A model generated the notes under the pieces. It was not told the DNA's origin. It saw only the letters and a list, made by a program, of their open reading frames with translations, and did not search any database. A stretch of 48,530 nt of DNA from Candidatus Sulfopaludibacter sp. SbA3 (GTDB taxonomy: Bacteria; Acidobacteriota; Terriglobia; Bryobacterales; Bryobacteraceae). Both the position numbers and the translations under genes were made by a program. The stretch is from the NCBI GenBank assembly GCA_945893365.1, contig CAMDED010000046.1, forward strand, positions 1 to 48,530. Direction: 5' to 3'. Shown here one piece after another: positions 18,689 through 27,157 of this stretch. How positions within the stretch are numbered: the first letter of the stretch is position 1; every line of letters begins with the position of its first letter.

Positions 18689-20077
18689 TTATGCGCCTCC
18701 GGGGCGGGGCGCTTCTGGAATTGGGCCTTCCGGAGCGGGACCAGGGGGTGACGCAGAAAGTGAGATTTCGATTTTTCGTTCGCCGCGGCGGTGGAAGAAG
18801 CGGATCGTGAAGGCGGGATCGGTGACATCGCGCAGATGCTGGGAGATGTGACGGGGCGTCGAACGCCAGTCCAACGCGCGCGCCAAGTCCGTGGCGGAAC
18901 CCTTGAAGCCGCCGAGTTTGTGGAGGCTTTGGACGAGGCGCGACGGGACCGGTTTGAGAGCTTCGGCCAGTTCCTCCGGCGTGGCGTAAATGAATTTCCC
19001 GCTCATGGCTTGGCTGACGGCGGTACAGAGCGATCCGAGGATCGCGGAACGGAGCCCGTCGAAGGCGTCCGCGGGATTCTCCCGGGCGGGCTCTTCGGTT
19101 GGCTCGGGCGGCTCCAGATCTACAATAAGACAGCGGGCGGCGAGGTCCGGGTGCAACTTGAGGCGGTCGGTCGCGACGAGGATTATGGGGCGGAGGAGGT
19201 TTTGGGTTACGGTCCGGCCGCCGTCGCGGAAGGTGTGGGCGATGCCGGAGGTGAGAGTGCAGAGCGTATCGGAAACCTGCGTAGGGAGTTTGGAGACGTG
19301 GTCGAAGGCGAGGACCCAATTGTTGGAGGCGTCGCGCATAAGGGAACGGCGGCTGGTGGGCGCGGGCAGGAGAGGGGCGTGGCTGGGATCGATGAGTGAC
19401 TTGAGGATACGGGCAGTGGTGGACTTGCCTGAGCCCGAAGGGCCGCGCAGCAGGAGGATGGGATAGGGTCCGGTACCGGGGCGCATGGCGGTGAGGAGCC
19501 AGGTGAGGATGCGGAGGAAGGCAGGGCGGTCGTGGGAAAGACGGAGACAGCGGGCGAGGGGTTCGAAATCCGGGGTTTCAGTTTGGACGGGATGAGGAAG
19601 GGGCGCGTGGGAGCGGGTGCGCTGAAAGCAGGCTGGGTTGGAGTCGGCGACGGACCAGGAGGACGGGCCGATTTCGACGGTTTGGCCGTTGTCGAGGAGG
19701 TCGAGGACGATTTGGGAGGGGAGTGCGGCGAGGCGGAGGAAGACGGGGCGCTCGGCGGGATACATGGAGTTGCCGGGACCGAAGGCTTCGGCGGAGAGAC
19801 GGCGGATGGCTTCGGCGAGCGCGCGGGGTTTTGGGAACACGTTGAAGGTTTCGTGGAAGCGGCTGGTGAGATGGTCGCGGAGGTTGGGGGAGTGGAGGGC
19901 GACGATCTGCCGGCCGGTGGGACCGAAAGGGATGGAGACGAAAGCCTGGCCCTCGGGGGAGCGGAAGGCGGGATAGTCGGCGGCGAGGCAGAGGAGTTCG
20001 GTTGCGTGGTCGCCGGGCGCGGGAAAGCGCGGGGTGTGGACCGGGGAGGCGTAGCGGGGAGCGGTGTACTTGTCCAT
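18689..20077 (-). CDS. P-loop ATPase related to phage/plasmid D5-type primase-helicases
   Basis: 462 residues from the ATG at 20077 (the frame opens with TTG at 20083). The Walker A motif is GPSGSGKST at about residues 212-220. Downstream come NNWVLAFDHVSKLPTQVSDTL, which fits the Walker B and sensor region, a THTFRDGGR-like arginine segment, and LLRPIILVATDRLKLHPDLAARCLIVDLEPP, the pattern of D5-like helicase ATPases found beside primases in phages and integrated elements. The N-terminal 180 residues are not recognised; no primase motif is visible. The 3' part (about 400 onwards) ends in a Pro-rich tail. Composition is odd: at 19501-19560 the + strand is 33 G and 8 C of 60, so the coding strand is extremely C-rich, unlike neighbouring genes. 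A mobile or defence origin is inferred. Confidence 0.7.
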   Translation of the reverse strand: MDKYTAPRYASPVHTPRFPAPGDHATELLCLAADYPAFRSPEGQAFVSIPFGPTGRQIVALHSPNLRDHLTSRFHETFNVFPKPRALAEAIRRLSAEAFGPGNSMYPAERPVFLRLAALPSQIVLDLLDNGQTVEIGPSSWSVADSNPACFQRTRSHAPLPHPVQTETPDFEPLARCLRLSHDRPAFLRILTWLLTAMRPGTGPYPILLLRGPSGSGKSTTARILKSLIDPSHAPLLPAPTSRRSLMRDASNNWVLAFDHVSKLPTQVSDTLCTLTSGIAHTFRDGGRTVTQNLLRPIILVATDRLKLHPDLAARCLIVDLEPPEPTEEPARENPADAFDGLRSAILGSLCTAVSQAMSGKFIYATPEELAEALKPVPSRLVQSLHKLGGFKGSATDLARALDWRSTPRHISQHLRDVTDPAFTIRFFHRRGERKIEISLSASPPGPAPEGPIPEAPRPGGA

Positions 20078-20187
20078 GACCAAGGGAGTAACACGGCGCG
20101 GATGGCGAAATGGGTGGGGGGGAGGCGTAAGTGCTTGAAGGAATTGGGTGAAATATTCTTGGAAAGCTGTGGACGGCTGGCGGCATC

Positions 20188-23100
20188 ATGAAGCCCGCTT
20201 CGCCGATAGCAAGCGCCGGATACCTGCGCATCTTCGTCTCCTACGCCCGCCGGGACGGCGCGGAACTGGCGCTGCGTCTCCAGGAACATTTGACGGCGGC
20301 GGGCTTCTACGTCTGGCTCGACACCGAGAACACTGGCGGCTCGAGTTGGACTGCGGAGATCGAAGAGGAGATTGACCGGGCTCAGGTGGTTCTCGCCCTG
20401 CTCACACCAGGTTCTTACGCTTCCGGGATTTGCCGCGCCGAGCAACTTCGTTCCCTCCGCAAAGGCAAATGCGTCATTCCCCTGCTGGCCTCGCCGGAAA
20501 CCGACATTCCGCCGCATTTCGAACCAAGGAACTATCGCGACTTCACCGCCAAACGGGCCTACGCCGACAGCTTCCGGTCCCTGCTCGACGATATTGAGGA
20601 GCACAACGGCGCCACTCTGTCCCCAAGCTACCGCACGACGCCGGCCGCCTACATCACCGCGCCGCCCACGGTGGCGAATTACATCGACCGGCCGGAAGCG
20701 GTGAGGGCGCTGCGGGATGCGTTGTTCGGGGCGGATGGACATCGCGGGATCGGCTTGACGGCGCTCGAAGGCATGGGCGGCATAGGTAAAACCGTCCTGG
20801 CGCAAGCGCTGTTCAAGGACGAAGTGGTCCGGCAGGCGTTTCCCGACGGCCTTGTTTGGATCATGGTGGGCCGGGAACCCACGCACCGGCTGACCGCGAG
20901 GCTGCGCGAGATCACGAGGGCGCTCGGAGGCGCAAGCGACGAAACGGTTGCGCCTGAGACTTTGTACCGGACCGCCATCGCCGGTAAAGCCGCGCTCATC
21001 GTGATCGACGACATCCGGAGCAAGGCCGACCTCGACCCCTTTCTCGCCGAGTCGTCCCGCTCGCGCTTTCTGTTCACCACGCGCGACGCCGCAATAGCGG
21101 GGCTCTGCGGCGCGCGCGCGCACAGGGTGGATCCGCTGGACGAGGCGCAATCGCGGGAGCTGCTGGCGCTTTGGGCGGATCTGGAGACGGCCCAACTTCC
21201 GCCGGCGGCCGATACCATCCTTGGCGAGTGCGGCGGTTTGCCGCTGGCGTTGTCCACTGTGGGCGCGTTGCTGCGCGGGGCGTCGCTCGCCGAGTGGGCC
21301 GATACGGCCGAGCGTCTGCGCAACACGGATCTGGCCGCCATCGAAGACCAGCTTCCGCGAGGTCAGCAGAGTTTCTTCCGCGCGATCGACGTCAGCGTGA
21401 AAGCTCTGCCGCCGGAGATGCAGCGGCAGTACGGAAGTTTGGCCGTTCTGCTGGAAGATATGCCGCCGCCGCTGCCGGTTCTGGAAACTCTCTGGAATTG
21501 CGACGAAGCCGAAGCCCGGCGCATCGGCCGGCGGCTGGCGGACCGATCGCTGGCTCAGCGCGACGCTCAGCGCGATGGCGAGAGCGGCCTGCGCCTGCAC
21601 GACCTGCAACTGGATTACGTGCGGGCGAAGTACGAGGACCGGGAAGCGCTGGAGTCGATCCACGAGGCGGTCCGGTTGTCGGCGGACGTGATCGAGAGGG
21701 ATCCGCGCCAGTTCGCATCGCAGGTAGTGGGGCGGCTGCTGCCGCATCGGGATACTCCGGCGATTCAGCGGTTCCTCGACGGAATCGCGGCCGGAGCGCC
21801 CACGCCGTGGTTACGGCCGGTACACGAGGCGCTTCACGCTTCAGGCACGCTGCTGCCGCGCATTCCGGAAGGCCACTCCGCTCGTGTCAACGGCGTGGCG
21901 GTGACGCCGGACGGGAAGCGGGCGATTTCCGCGTCCTGGGGCAACACGTTGACGGTGTGGGATCTGGAAAGCGGCCGCGCTCTGCGCACGCTGGAAGGCC
22001 ACTCCGATTGGGTCGACGCCGTGGCGGTGACGCGGGACGGGAGACGGGCGGTCTCCGCGTCCTGGGATAAAACGCTGAAGGTGTGGGACCTGGAAAGCGG
22101 CCGTGCTCCGCGCACTCTCGAAGGCCACTCTTCTCATGTCAATGGCGTGGCGGTGACGCCGGACGGGAGGCGGGCGGTTTCCGCGTCCGACGACAGGACG
22201 CTGAAGGTGTGGGACCTGGGAAGCGGCCGCGTTCTCCGCACGCTGGAAGGCCACTCGTCTTACGTCACTGGGGTGGCGGTGACGCCGGACGGGAAGTGGG
22301 TGGTTTCCGCGTCGGCGGACCATACGCTGAAGGTGTGGGACTTGGGAGGCGGCAGCGCTCCGCGCACGCTGGAAGGCCACTCGTCATACGTCAACGGAGT
22401 GGCGATGACGCCGGATGGGAAGCGGGCGGTTTCCGCGTCGGCGGACCATACGCTGAAGGTGTGGGATCTGGAAAGCGGCAGCGCGCTGCGCACGCTGGAA
22501 GGCCACACCGATCGGGTCGGCGCCGTGGCGGTGACGCCGGACGGGAAATGGGCGGTTTCCGCGTCTTTGGACAATACGATGAAGGCATGGGACCTGGAAA
22601 GCGGCGACGCTCCACGCACGCTCGAAGGCCACTCGGCTCATGTCACTGGGGTGGCGGTGACGCCGGATGGGAAGCGCGCGGTTTCCGCGTCTTTGGACAA
22701 GACGCTGAAGGTGTGGGACCTGGAAAGCGGCCGCGCTCTGCCGACGCTGGAAGGCCACTCTCCTCAAGTCAACGGAGTGGCGGTGACGCCGGACGGGAAA
22801 CGGATGGTTTCCGCTTCCGGGGACAGGACGCTGAAGGTGTGGGAGGTGGAAGGCGGCGGAGCTCTGCGCACGCTCGAAGGCCACTCTTCTTCCGTCTCCG
22901 GCGTGGCGGTGACGCTGGACGGGAAGTGGGCGGTTTCCGCGTCTTTGGACAAGACGCTGAAGGTGTGGGACCTGGAAAGCGGCTGCGCTCTGCGCACACT
23001 GGAAGGCCACTCTTCCTTTGTCCACGGCGTGGCGGTGACGCCGGACGGGAAGCGGGCGGTTTCCGCGTCCGAGGACAAGACGTTGAAGGTGTGGGACCTG

Positions 23101-23688
23101 GAAAGGAAGCAGTGGGACCTGAAAACCTGGCGCGCTCTGCGCACGCTGGAAGGCCACTTTGCTTCCGTCCGTGGCGTGGCGGTGACGCCGGACGGGAAGC
23201 GGGCGGTTTCCGCGTCTAGCGACAGAACGCTAAAGGTGTGGGACCTGGAAACCGGCTGCGCTCTGCGCACGCTGGAGGGCCACTCTGAATCCGTCTTTGG
23301 CGTGGCGGTCACGCCGGATGGGAAGCGGGCGGTTTCCGCGTCTGGGGACAAGACGTTGAAGATGTGGGACCTGGAAAGCGGCTGCGCTCTGCGCACGCTC
23401 GAAGGCCACTCTGAATCTGTCTTCGGCGTAGCGGTGACGCCGGACGGGAAGCGGGCGGTTTCCGCGTCCGACGACAAGACGCTGAAAGTGTGGGATCTGG
23501 AAAGCGGCATGCCGGTCGTCACATTCCATTGCGCCGCGCCGGCGCTTTGCTCCGCGTGCGTCCCGGCGCCTCGCGGGGTATTCGTCAATGAAGTGCGTAT
23601 CGTTGCCGGCGACGACGGCGGCCGCGTGTATACCCTTTCGCTAGAGGAGTCCGGCGCGCGCGGAGCCAAGGCGAGAGCAAGGGCCTGA
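20188..23688 (+). CDS. TIR / NB-ARC / WD40 STAND protein
   Basis: 1166 residues. TIR domain at about 10-135: RIFVSYARRDG, GFYVWLDTE, VVLALLTPGSYASGICRAEQL, where E85 occupies the position of the NADase glutamate. NB-ARC NTPase at about 165-400: Walker A GMGGIGKT (195-202), Walker B ALIVIDD (269-275), RFLFTTRD (293-300) and GLPLAL (350-355). From about 557 come 13 near-identical 42-residue WD40 blades and a divergent fourteenth (VRIVAGDDGGRVYTLSL), enough for two seven-bladed propellers. Bacterial TIR-STAND proteins are known or proposed antiphage sensors: the repeats bind a ligand, the NTPase oligomerises, and the TIR consumes NAD+. Start at 20188 has only a weak ribosome-binding site. It diverges from the D5-like ATPase across 110 bp. 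Blade 10 carries a 7-residue insertion. Confidence 0.92.
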   Translation: MKPASPIASAGYLRIFVSYARRDGAELALRLQEHLTAAGFYVWLDTENTGGSSWTAEIEEEIDRAQVVLALLTPGSYASGICRAEQLRSLRKGKCVIPLLASPETDIPPHFEPRNYRDFTAKRAYADSFRSLLDDIEEHNGATLSPSYRTTPAAYITAPPTVANYIDRPEAVRALRDALFGADGHRGIGLTALEGMGGIGKTVLAQALFKDEVVRQAFPDGLVWIMVGREPTHRLTARLREITRALGGASDETVAPETLYRTAIAGKAALIVIDDIRSKADLDPFLAESSRSRFLFTTRDAAIAGLCGARAHRVDPLDEAQSRELLALWADLETAQLPPAADTILGECGGLPLALSTVGALLRGASLAEWADTAERLRNTDLAAIEDQLPRGQQSFFRAIDVSVKALPPEMQRQYGSLAVLLEDMPPPLPVLETLWNCDEAEARRIGRRLADRSLAQRDAQRDGESGLRLHDLQLDYVRAKYEDREALESIHEAVRLSADVIERDPRQFASQVVGRLLPHRDTPAIQRFLDGIAAGAPTPWLRPVHEALHASGTLLPRIPEGHSARVNGVAVTPDGKRAISASWGNTLTVWDLESGRALRTLEGHSDWVDAVAVTRDGRRAVSASWDKTLKVWDLESGRAPRTLEGHSSHVNGVAVTPDGRRAVSASDDRTLKVWDLGSGRVLRTLEGHSSYVTGVAVTPDGKWVVSASADHTLKVWDLGGGSAPRTLEGHSSYVNGVAMTPDGKRAVSASADHTLKVWDLESGSALRTLEGHTDRVGAVAVTPDGKWAVSASLDNTMKAWDLESGDAPRTLEGHSAHVTGVAVTPDGKRAVSASLDKTLKVWDLESGRALPTLEGHSPQVNGVAVTPDGKRMVSASGDRTLKVWEVEGGGALRTLEGHSSSVSGVAVTLDGKWAVSASLDKTLKVWDLESGCALRTLEGHSSFVHGVAVTPDGKRAVSASEDKTLKVWDLERKQWDLKTWRALRTLEGHFASVRGVAVTPDGKRAVSASSDRTLKVWDLETGCALRTLEGHSESVFGVAVTPDGKRAVSASGDKTLKMWDLESGCALRTLEGHSESVFGVAVTPDGKRAVSASDDKTLKVWDLESGMPVVTFHCAAPALCSACVPAPRGVFVNEVRIVAGDDGGRVYTLSLEESGARGAKARARA
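21861..23520 (+). repeat. Thirteen tandem 126-bp WD40 repeat units
   Basis: The units encode LEGHSxxVxGVAVTPDGK followed by RAVSASxDxTLKVWDLESG. They are near-identical at the DNA level, including third positions. Variation concentrates at unit positions 6, 7, 9, 25, 27 and 38 (counting from the L of LEGH). One unit (near 23095-23130) carries 21 extra bases, a partial duplication of its VWDLE segment. The pattern suggests recent unit amplification and gene conversion. Confidence 0.9.
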
Positions 23689-23762
23689 CGCCCCAGGGCG
23701 GTTGGGACCGGCGAATCCGAGGTACGCTACGCGGCGAGGTCCCGGCGGTCCGATCCTGGATC

Positions 23763-23934
23763 ATTAAGGTCGCTTCGCCGATGGCGAAGGCCGGATATCG
23801 ACGCATCTTCCTCTCCTACGCCCGCAAGGACGGCGTGGATCAGGCGCTGCGTCTCCAGAAGGATTTGACGGAGGCGTGAAGACCGGAAAGGGGGTCTCGC
23901 GCCGGTTTCTCCCGGGTCTTACGTTTCCGAGATG
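23763..23934 (+). pseudogene. Decayed N-terminus of a second TIR-STAND gene
   Basis: The sequence aligns with the start of the gene at 20188: ATT AAG GTC GCT TCG CCG corresponds to ATG AAG CCC GCT TCG CCG, so the original start has become ATT. The frame then reads MAKAGYRRIFLSYARKDGVD (from 23781), parallel to AGYLRIFVSYARRDGAE, and hits a stop at 23877. After a deletion, SPGSYVSEM at about 23908-23934 matches TPGSYASGI of the intact TIR. Nothing of the NTPase or WD40 part remains before the S41 gene. This is the relic of a tandem or related TIR gene. Confidence 0.8.
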
Positions 23935-23969
23935 TTAAGTTAGCGCCTGCGGCCTGGAGGCCTGGTCCA

Positions 23970-25217
23970 CTAAGCCTTTTTGCCCAGAAGTTCCACTGCC
24001 TTCTTCAGCAGCACATCCTCGGCGGGTTTCTTTTCCGCCTCGTCCTTCACCACGGGCTCCCCGTCCTCGTCCAGTTCGATCTGCGAATCGGGCTCCTGAA
24101 TCAGAGTCTGCGGGGCGACTCCACCGGCGGTGTCCTGGATAGCCTTCCCCGAAGGGGAATGGTATTTCGCAACGGACAGGATGACCGCGCCGCCATCTTC
24201 CATCGTCACGGGTTTCCGGACCGCCGCGTCGCCGTACGTGCGCTCGCCCACCAGGTCGGCGCGCTTGCTGTCTTGAAGGGCGGCAGCCGCTACTTCGGCC
24301 GCCCCGGCGGTCCCACGATTCGTGATCACCGCGAGCGGCAATTTCGTTATCGCCTTCGCCGGGTCGGCTTCGAAATCCTGCCGCGCAAAACGCTGCCCGA
24401 GTAAATAGCCGATCTTTCCCTTCGCCATGAAGAGGTTCGCCAGCTCGACGCCATCCCCTGCGGCGCCCACGGCGCAATTCCGAAGGTCCAAAACCAGTTT
24501 CTTCGCACCCTTGCTCTCAAGGCCGGTTACAGCCGCCGCGACCTCCTTGAGCTTGCCGGTTTCGAGCGTCTCGGAACGAATGTACCCAATGCCATCCGCC
24601 AGCATCTTCGAGTCAACCGCCGGATAAACCACGGCCGACCGCGTCAGGGTGATCTTCTGCGGCTCCGGCTTGCGAACCCGCAGCACCGAAATCTCGATGC
24701 TCGTGCCGGGTTCGCCGCGCAGCAGGATTTCAGCGTAGGCAAGCGGCATGTCGCGCGTGGCAACGCCCTTGATGGTCTCGAGCATGTCACCGGTCGAAAG
24801 GCCGAGCTTCCCCGCGGGAGTTCCGGGCACTGCCGCGACCACGCCCACGTATCCGAATCGCTTCGAGAGCACCAGGCCCACGTCGCCTTTCTGCGAATCC
24901 TTTTTCTTCTGATATTCCTTATACTGGTCCGCGTTCAGGTAGCTTGAAAAAGGATCGATCGATTCCAGAAGGCCGTTCAGCGCGCCCAGCGTGACGCTCT
25001 TGAGATCGGGCTCTTCCACGTACTCGCTCTTGATTCGAGAGAGCACTTCGGTGTAAACCGCCAGATGGCGATACGCCCCTTCCGGAGCCGCGCTCTTGCC
25101 AAGCATCGCACCAAGCAACAGAAACACCACCAGTCCGGTGGAGGAAAGTACGACCATCAACTTCGTGCGGCTGCTCATAGTTTGGGGACGGTCCTTTACA
25201 TCTAAACTTACGTCCAT
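23970..25217 (-). CDS. S41 (CtpA-like) family protein lacking catalytic Ser and Lys
   Basis: 415 residues with one N-terminal membrane anchor (about 20-40), an N-terminal helical part (SRIKSEYVEEPD, LLESIDPFSSYLN), a PDZ domain (about 110-195: GLVLSKRFGYVGVVAAVPGTPAGKLGLSTGDMLETI) and an S41 tail-specific protease domain (about 205-370). In active CtpA/Prc enzymes the nucleophile lies in a GSASASE motif and the lysine in TFGKG. Here the corresponding segments are RGTAGAAE (G305 in place of Ser) and TYGDA (D330 in place of Lys), so it is probably an inactive protease that binds C-termini or acts as an adaptor. The C-terminus is acidic and Lys-rich. ATG at 25217 lies 4 bp after the stop of the preceding reductase gene. 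Confidence 0.87.
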   Translation of the reverse strand: MDVSLDVKDRPQTMSSRTKLMVVLSSTGLVVFLLLGAMLGKSAAPEGAYRHLAVYTEVLSRIKSEYVEEPDLKSVTLGALNGLLESIDPFSSYLNADQYKEYQKKKDSQKGDVGLVLSKRFGYVGVVAAVPGTPAGKLGLSTGDMLETIKGVATRDMPLAYAEILLRGEPGTSIEISVLRVRKPEPQKITLTRSAVVYPAVDSKMLADGIGYIRSETLETGKLKEVAAAVTGLESKGAKKLVLDLRNCAVGAAGDGVELANLFMAKGKIGYLLGQRFARQDFEADPAKAITKLPLAVITNRGTAGAAEVAAAALQDSKRADLVGERTYGDAAVRKPVTMEDGGAVILSVAKYHSPSGKAIQDTAGGVAPQTLIQEPDSQIELDEDGEPVVKDEAEKKPAEDVLLKKAVELLGKKA

Positions 25218-25221
25218 TATA

Positions 25222-26736
25222 TCAGGCGGGTTTCACGGAAATGGAATCCACGAAGTTGCCCGCCGCGTCAACGGCTCGAACCTTGTAATACAAACCGCCG
25301 GGGAATCCCGCGGGAGCCGCGTCGTCCGAAATAGAGAACGGCGCTTCGCTGATCTGAGGAGCGAACGGCACGGACGCGATCTTCTCGTCGCGGCGGTAGA
25401 TCTCGTACCTCACGATCGGATCGCCCGCGGCGAAGGCCGTCGACCACATGACCCTGACCGGGCCGCCCGAAGGAGCGCGCTCCACCGTCACCGATCGCGG
25501 CGGCAGGAAACCGCTCGACGTGCGCTGGAAAAAGTTGGTGTCCGTGCCGTGCAAGGCCGCAACCCGCGCTTCGATGCCGCTTCGCCGCGACTGCGGCATC
25601 GGGTCCCGCAACTGGCAGGCGCTCAGGTCCGCAACGAGTTGGTCGCGCCCCGGGTCGCCGGCCTTGTCTATCAGGCCGATTCCCGCGATCACCGTGCTTA
25701 CGCCCGCGACCGAAAGCGAGTACTGCAGGAAATCTTCATACGGCGCCTTGCCCGGCTTGCCGACGGATAGAACGCTCTGCCCCGGCGTTCCAGCGAACTT
25801 CTTCTCGAGGCCATACATTACGCCGTCGGCGAAGATCTTCATCCCAATGATGCCCATGCCCTTCGCCGCCGCGACGGGCACCGAGTTTGTCTGGTGGCAG
25901 AAATAATGCCTGTCGTTGGGGTTGATGGCGACGAGCAGCGTTTCGAGATTGTTGCGCGAATCGCGCCGGATCGCCGCCATGTGGACCGTTGGGTTCTCAT
26001 GGCCTGTTATGCCGATGTGGCGGATGTATTTCTTGTGCCCGGGGTTGAGCCCGGTGAGGTTCGTGCCGTCGCGGAAATCGACCAGACCTGCGATGGCGCC
26101 GATGCGCGGCAGCGACTTGTCGCCCGGATTCTCGAGTCCCTCGTAAATGACGTCGACTTCGCTCTCCTGTGTCAGCGAGTGGATCTGCATGAGGTCGATG
26201 TAGGCGCCCTCCGGGATTTGGCCTTTGCCGTCTCCAAAGAATTGGCTAAGCGAACGCATCAGATCTTCGACGCAAGTGGCGCCGCCCCCCGCCGAGCGTC
26301 CGGCGGGCTTCGATCCGTCGCGAATCGCCGCCGACCGCAGGCCGGTCTTGGTCGCGAGGAAAAGCCTTGCGCGCAGCGATGCGTCGTAGCCCGGTTCGCC
26401 CGGAATCAGGTTGAGGATGCGAAAGGCCTTGTGATAGTTCCGCTGGCTGAGCTGGTAATTATTTGCGGTCTCGAGGTAAGTCAAGCCCATGCGAACGGCT
26501 TTGACGACGATTTCAACTCCCTCGCCGCCAGGCAGGTCCCACATGACCTTGTTGCCGCCGGCCAAGCCGAACGTCGTGACTTCGCGGCCCGTGCGGCCAA
26601 GGGGACGCGTGAGCAGTTTGCTTTCCGCCGGATGGGCCCAGAGAGCGTTACGCCCGCTCATGGGAAGAAAGGTTGTAGCCATGCTCGCGCCGGAAGCCCA
26701 GCGCATGGCGTCGCGGCGTGTGAAAGTCGAGGACAT
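25222..26736 (-). CDS. Tat-exported aldo/keto reductase with C-terminal FN3-like domain
   Basis: 504 residues. The start is fixed by AGGAGG five bases before the ATG. A twin-arginine signal (TRRDAMRWASGASMATTFLP) predicts export of the folded enzyme. The aldo/keto reductase barrel spans about 40-380: LGRTGREVTTFGLAGG, YLETANNY (the Tyr of the active site; the usual Asp is Glu), FLATKTG (Lys) and DLMQIHSL (His). So three of the four tetrad residues are kept and the Asp is conservatively changed. The last 90 residues resemble a fibronectin-III fold (VRYEIYRRDEKIASV, GGLYYKVRAVDAAGNF). Substrate unknown; export suggests an envelope carbohydrate or quinone-like substrate. The S41-like gene follows at once. 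Confidence 0.88.
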   Translation of the reverse strand: MSSTFTRRDAMRWASGASMATTFLPMSGRNALWAHPAESKLLTRPLGRTGREVTTFGLAGGNKVMWDLPGGEGVEIVVKAVRMGLTYLETANNYQLSQRNYHKAFRILNLIPGEPGYDASLRARLFLATKTGLRSAAIRDGSKPAGRSAGGGATCVEDLMRSLSQFFGDGKGQIPEGAYIDLMQIHSLTQESEVDVIYEGLENPGDKSLPRIGAIAGLVDFRDGTNLTGLNPGHKKYIRHIGITGHENPTVHMAAIRRDSRNNLETLLVAINPNDRHYFCHQTNSVPVAAAKGMGIIGMKIFADGVMYGLEKKFAGTPGQSVLSVGKPGKAPYEDFLQYSLSVAGVSTVIAGIGLIDKAGDPGRDQLVADLSACQLRDPMPQSRRSGIEARVAALHGTDTNFFQRTSSGFLPPRSVTVERAPSGGPVRVMWSTAFAAGDPIVRYEIYRRDEKIASVPFAPQISEAPFSISDDAAPAGFPGGLYYKVRAVDAAGNFVDSISVKPA

Positions 26737-26820
26737 CGAAACCTCCTTGCAGGTGACAGCTACCCAGAATGTAGCATGGAAGGCGGGAGGATCGCTCCGG
26801 GACGCCCGAACTCCCGCCCT

Positions 26821-27156
26821 CTACCCGGCAGCGGGCTCGACCACCGCCGACATCGATCCCTTCGAGCGCGGCATGCGCCAGTCCGGCCCATACCCATGAA
26901 TCTGCTCCCTGCCGAATTCCGCCTGCTCCAGCTCGCATGTCAGGACGATCGTGCGTCCCTTCGTGTCCACTTCTTCCGCGTTCCGGTAGGCTTGCTCGGC
27001 GGATAGGATGAATAGCTTCTGAAGCATCTCGATCACGTAGTCGTAGGTGTGATCGTTGTCGTCGAGCAGCACGACATGATAGAGCGGCGCCGGAGATTCA
27101 CTCGTCCCGGTCCCGGTTGAAGGCGCTGTCGAAGGCGCTATCCTCGTCCGGGGCAT
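26821..27156 (-). CDS. clpS: ClpS-like adaptor, divergent ligand pocket
   Basis: 111 residues. The core YHVVLLDDNDHTYDYVIEMLQKLF, AEEVDTKGRTIVLT and a C-terminal KGSMSAVVEPA match ClpS, the adaptor that delivers N-degron substrates to ClpAP/ClpCP. In E. coli ClpS the N-degron pocket uses Asp35, Asp36 and His66; here the acidic pair is present in DDN, but the His position reads D in EEVDTKG. This fits the ClpS subgroup with the HTYDYV motif found in Planctomycetes and Acidobacteriota, whose substrate range is not established. The N-terminal 25 residues are Ser/Thr/Pro-rich. It starts 1 bp after the stop of the sugar transferase gene, an unusual partner. Confidence 0.85.
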   Translation of the reverse strand: MPRTRIAPSTAPSTGTGTSESPAPLYHVVLLDDNDHTYDYVIEMLQKLFILSAEQAYRNAEEVDTKGRTIVLTCELEQAEFGREQIHGYGPDWRMPRSKGSMSAVVEPAAG

Positions 27157-27157
27157 C

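Noticed and set aside
17983-19319. Long ORFs on both strands through the T-depleted array (up to 441 codons)
   Set aside because: They arise because stop codons need T (or A on the other strand), which is nearly absent; translations are Arg/Gly/Ala or Pro/Ala/Leu/Cys low complexity without domains.
19207-21747. 846-codon minus ORF across the ATPase and TIR genes
   Set aside because: It covers two well-supported genes in the wrong frame or strand and begins inside the NB-ARC region; composition artefact.
22083-23219. 378-codon Gly/Arg-rich ORF in the second frame of the WD40 region
   Set aside because: Shadow of the 126-bp repeat (a multiple of three keeps all frames open).
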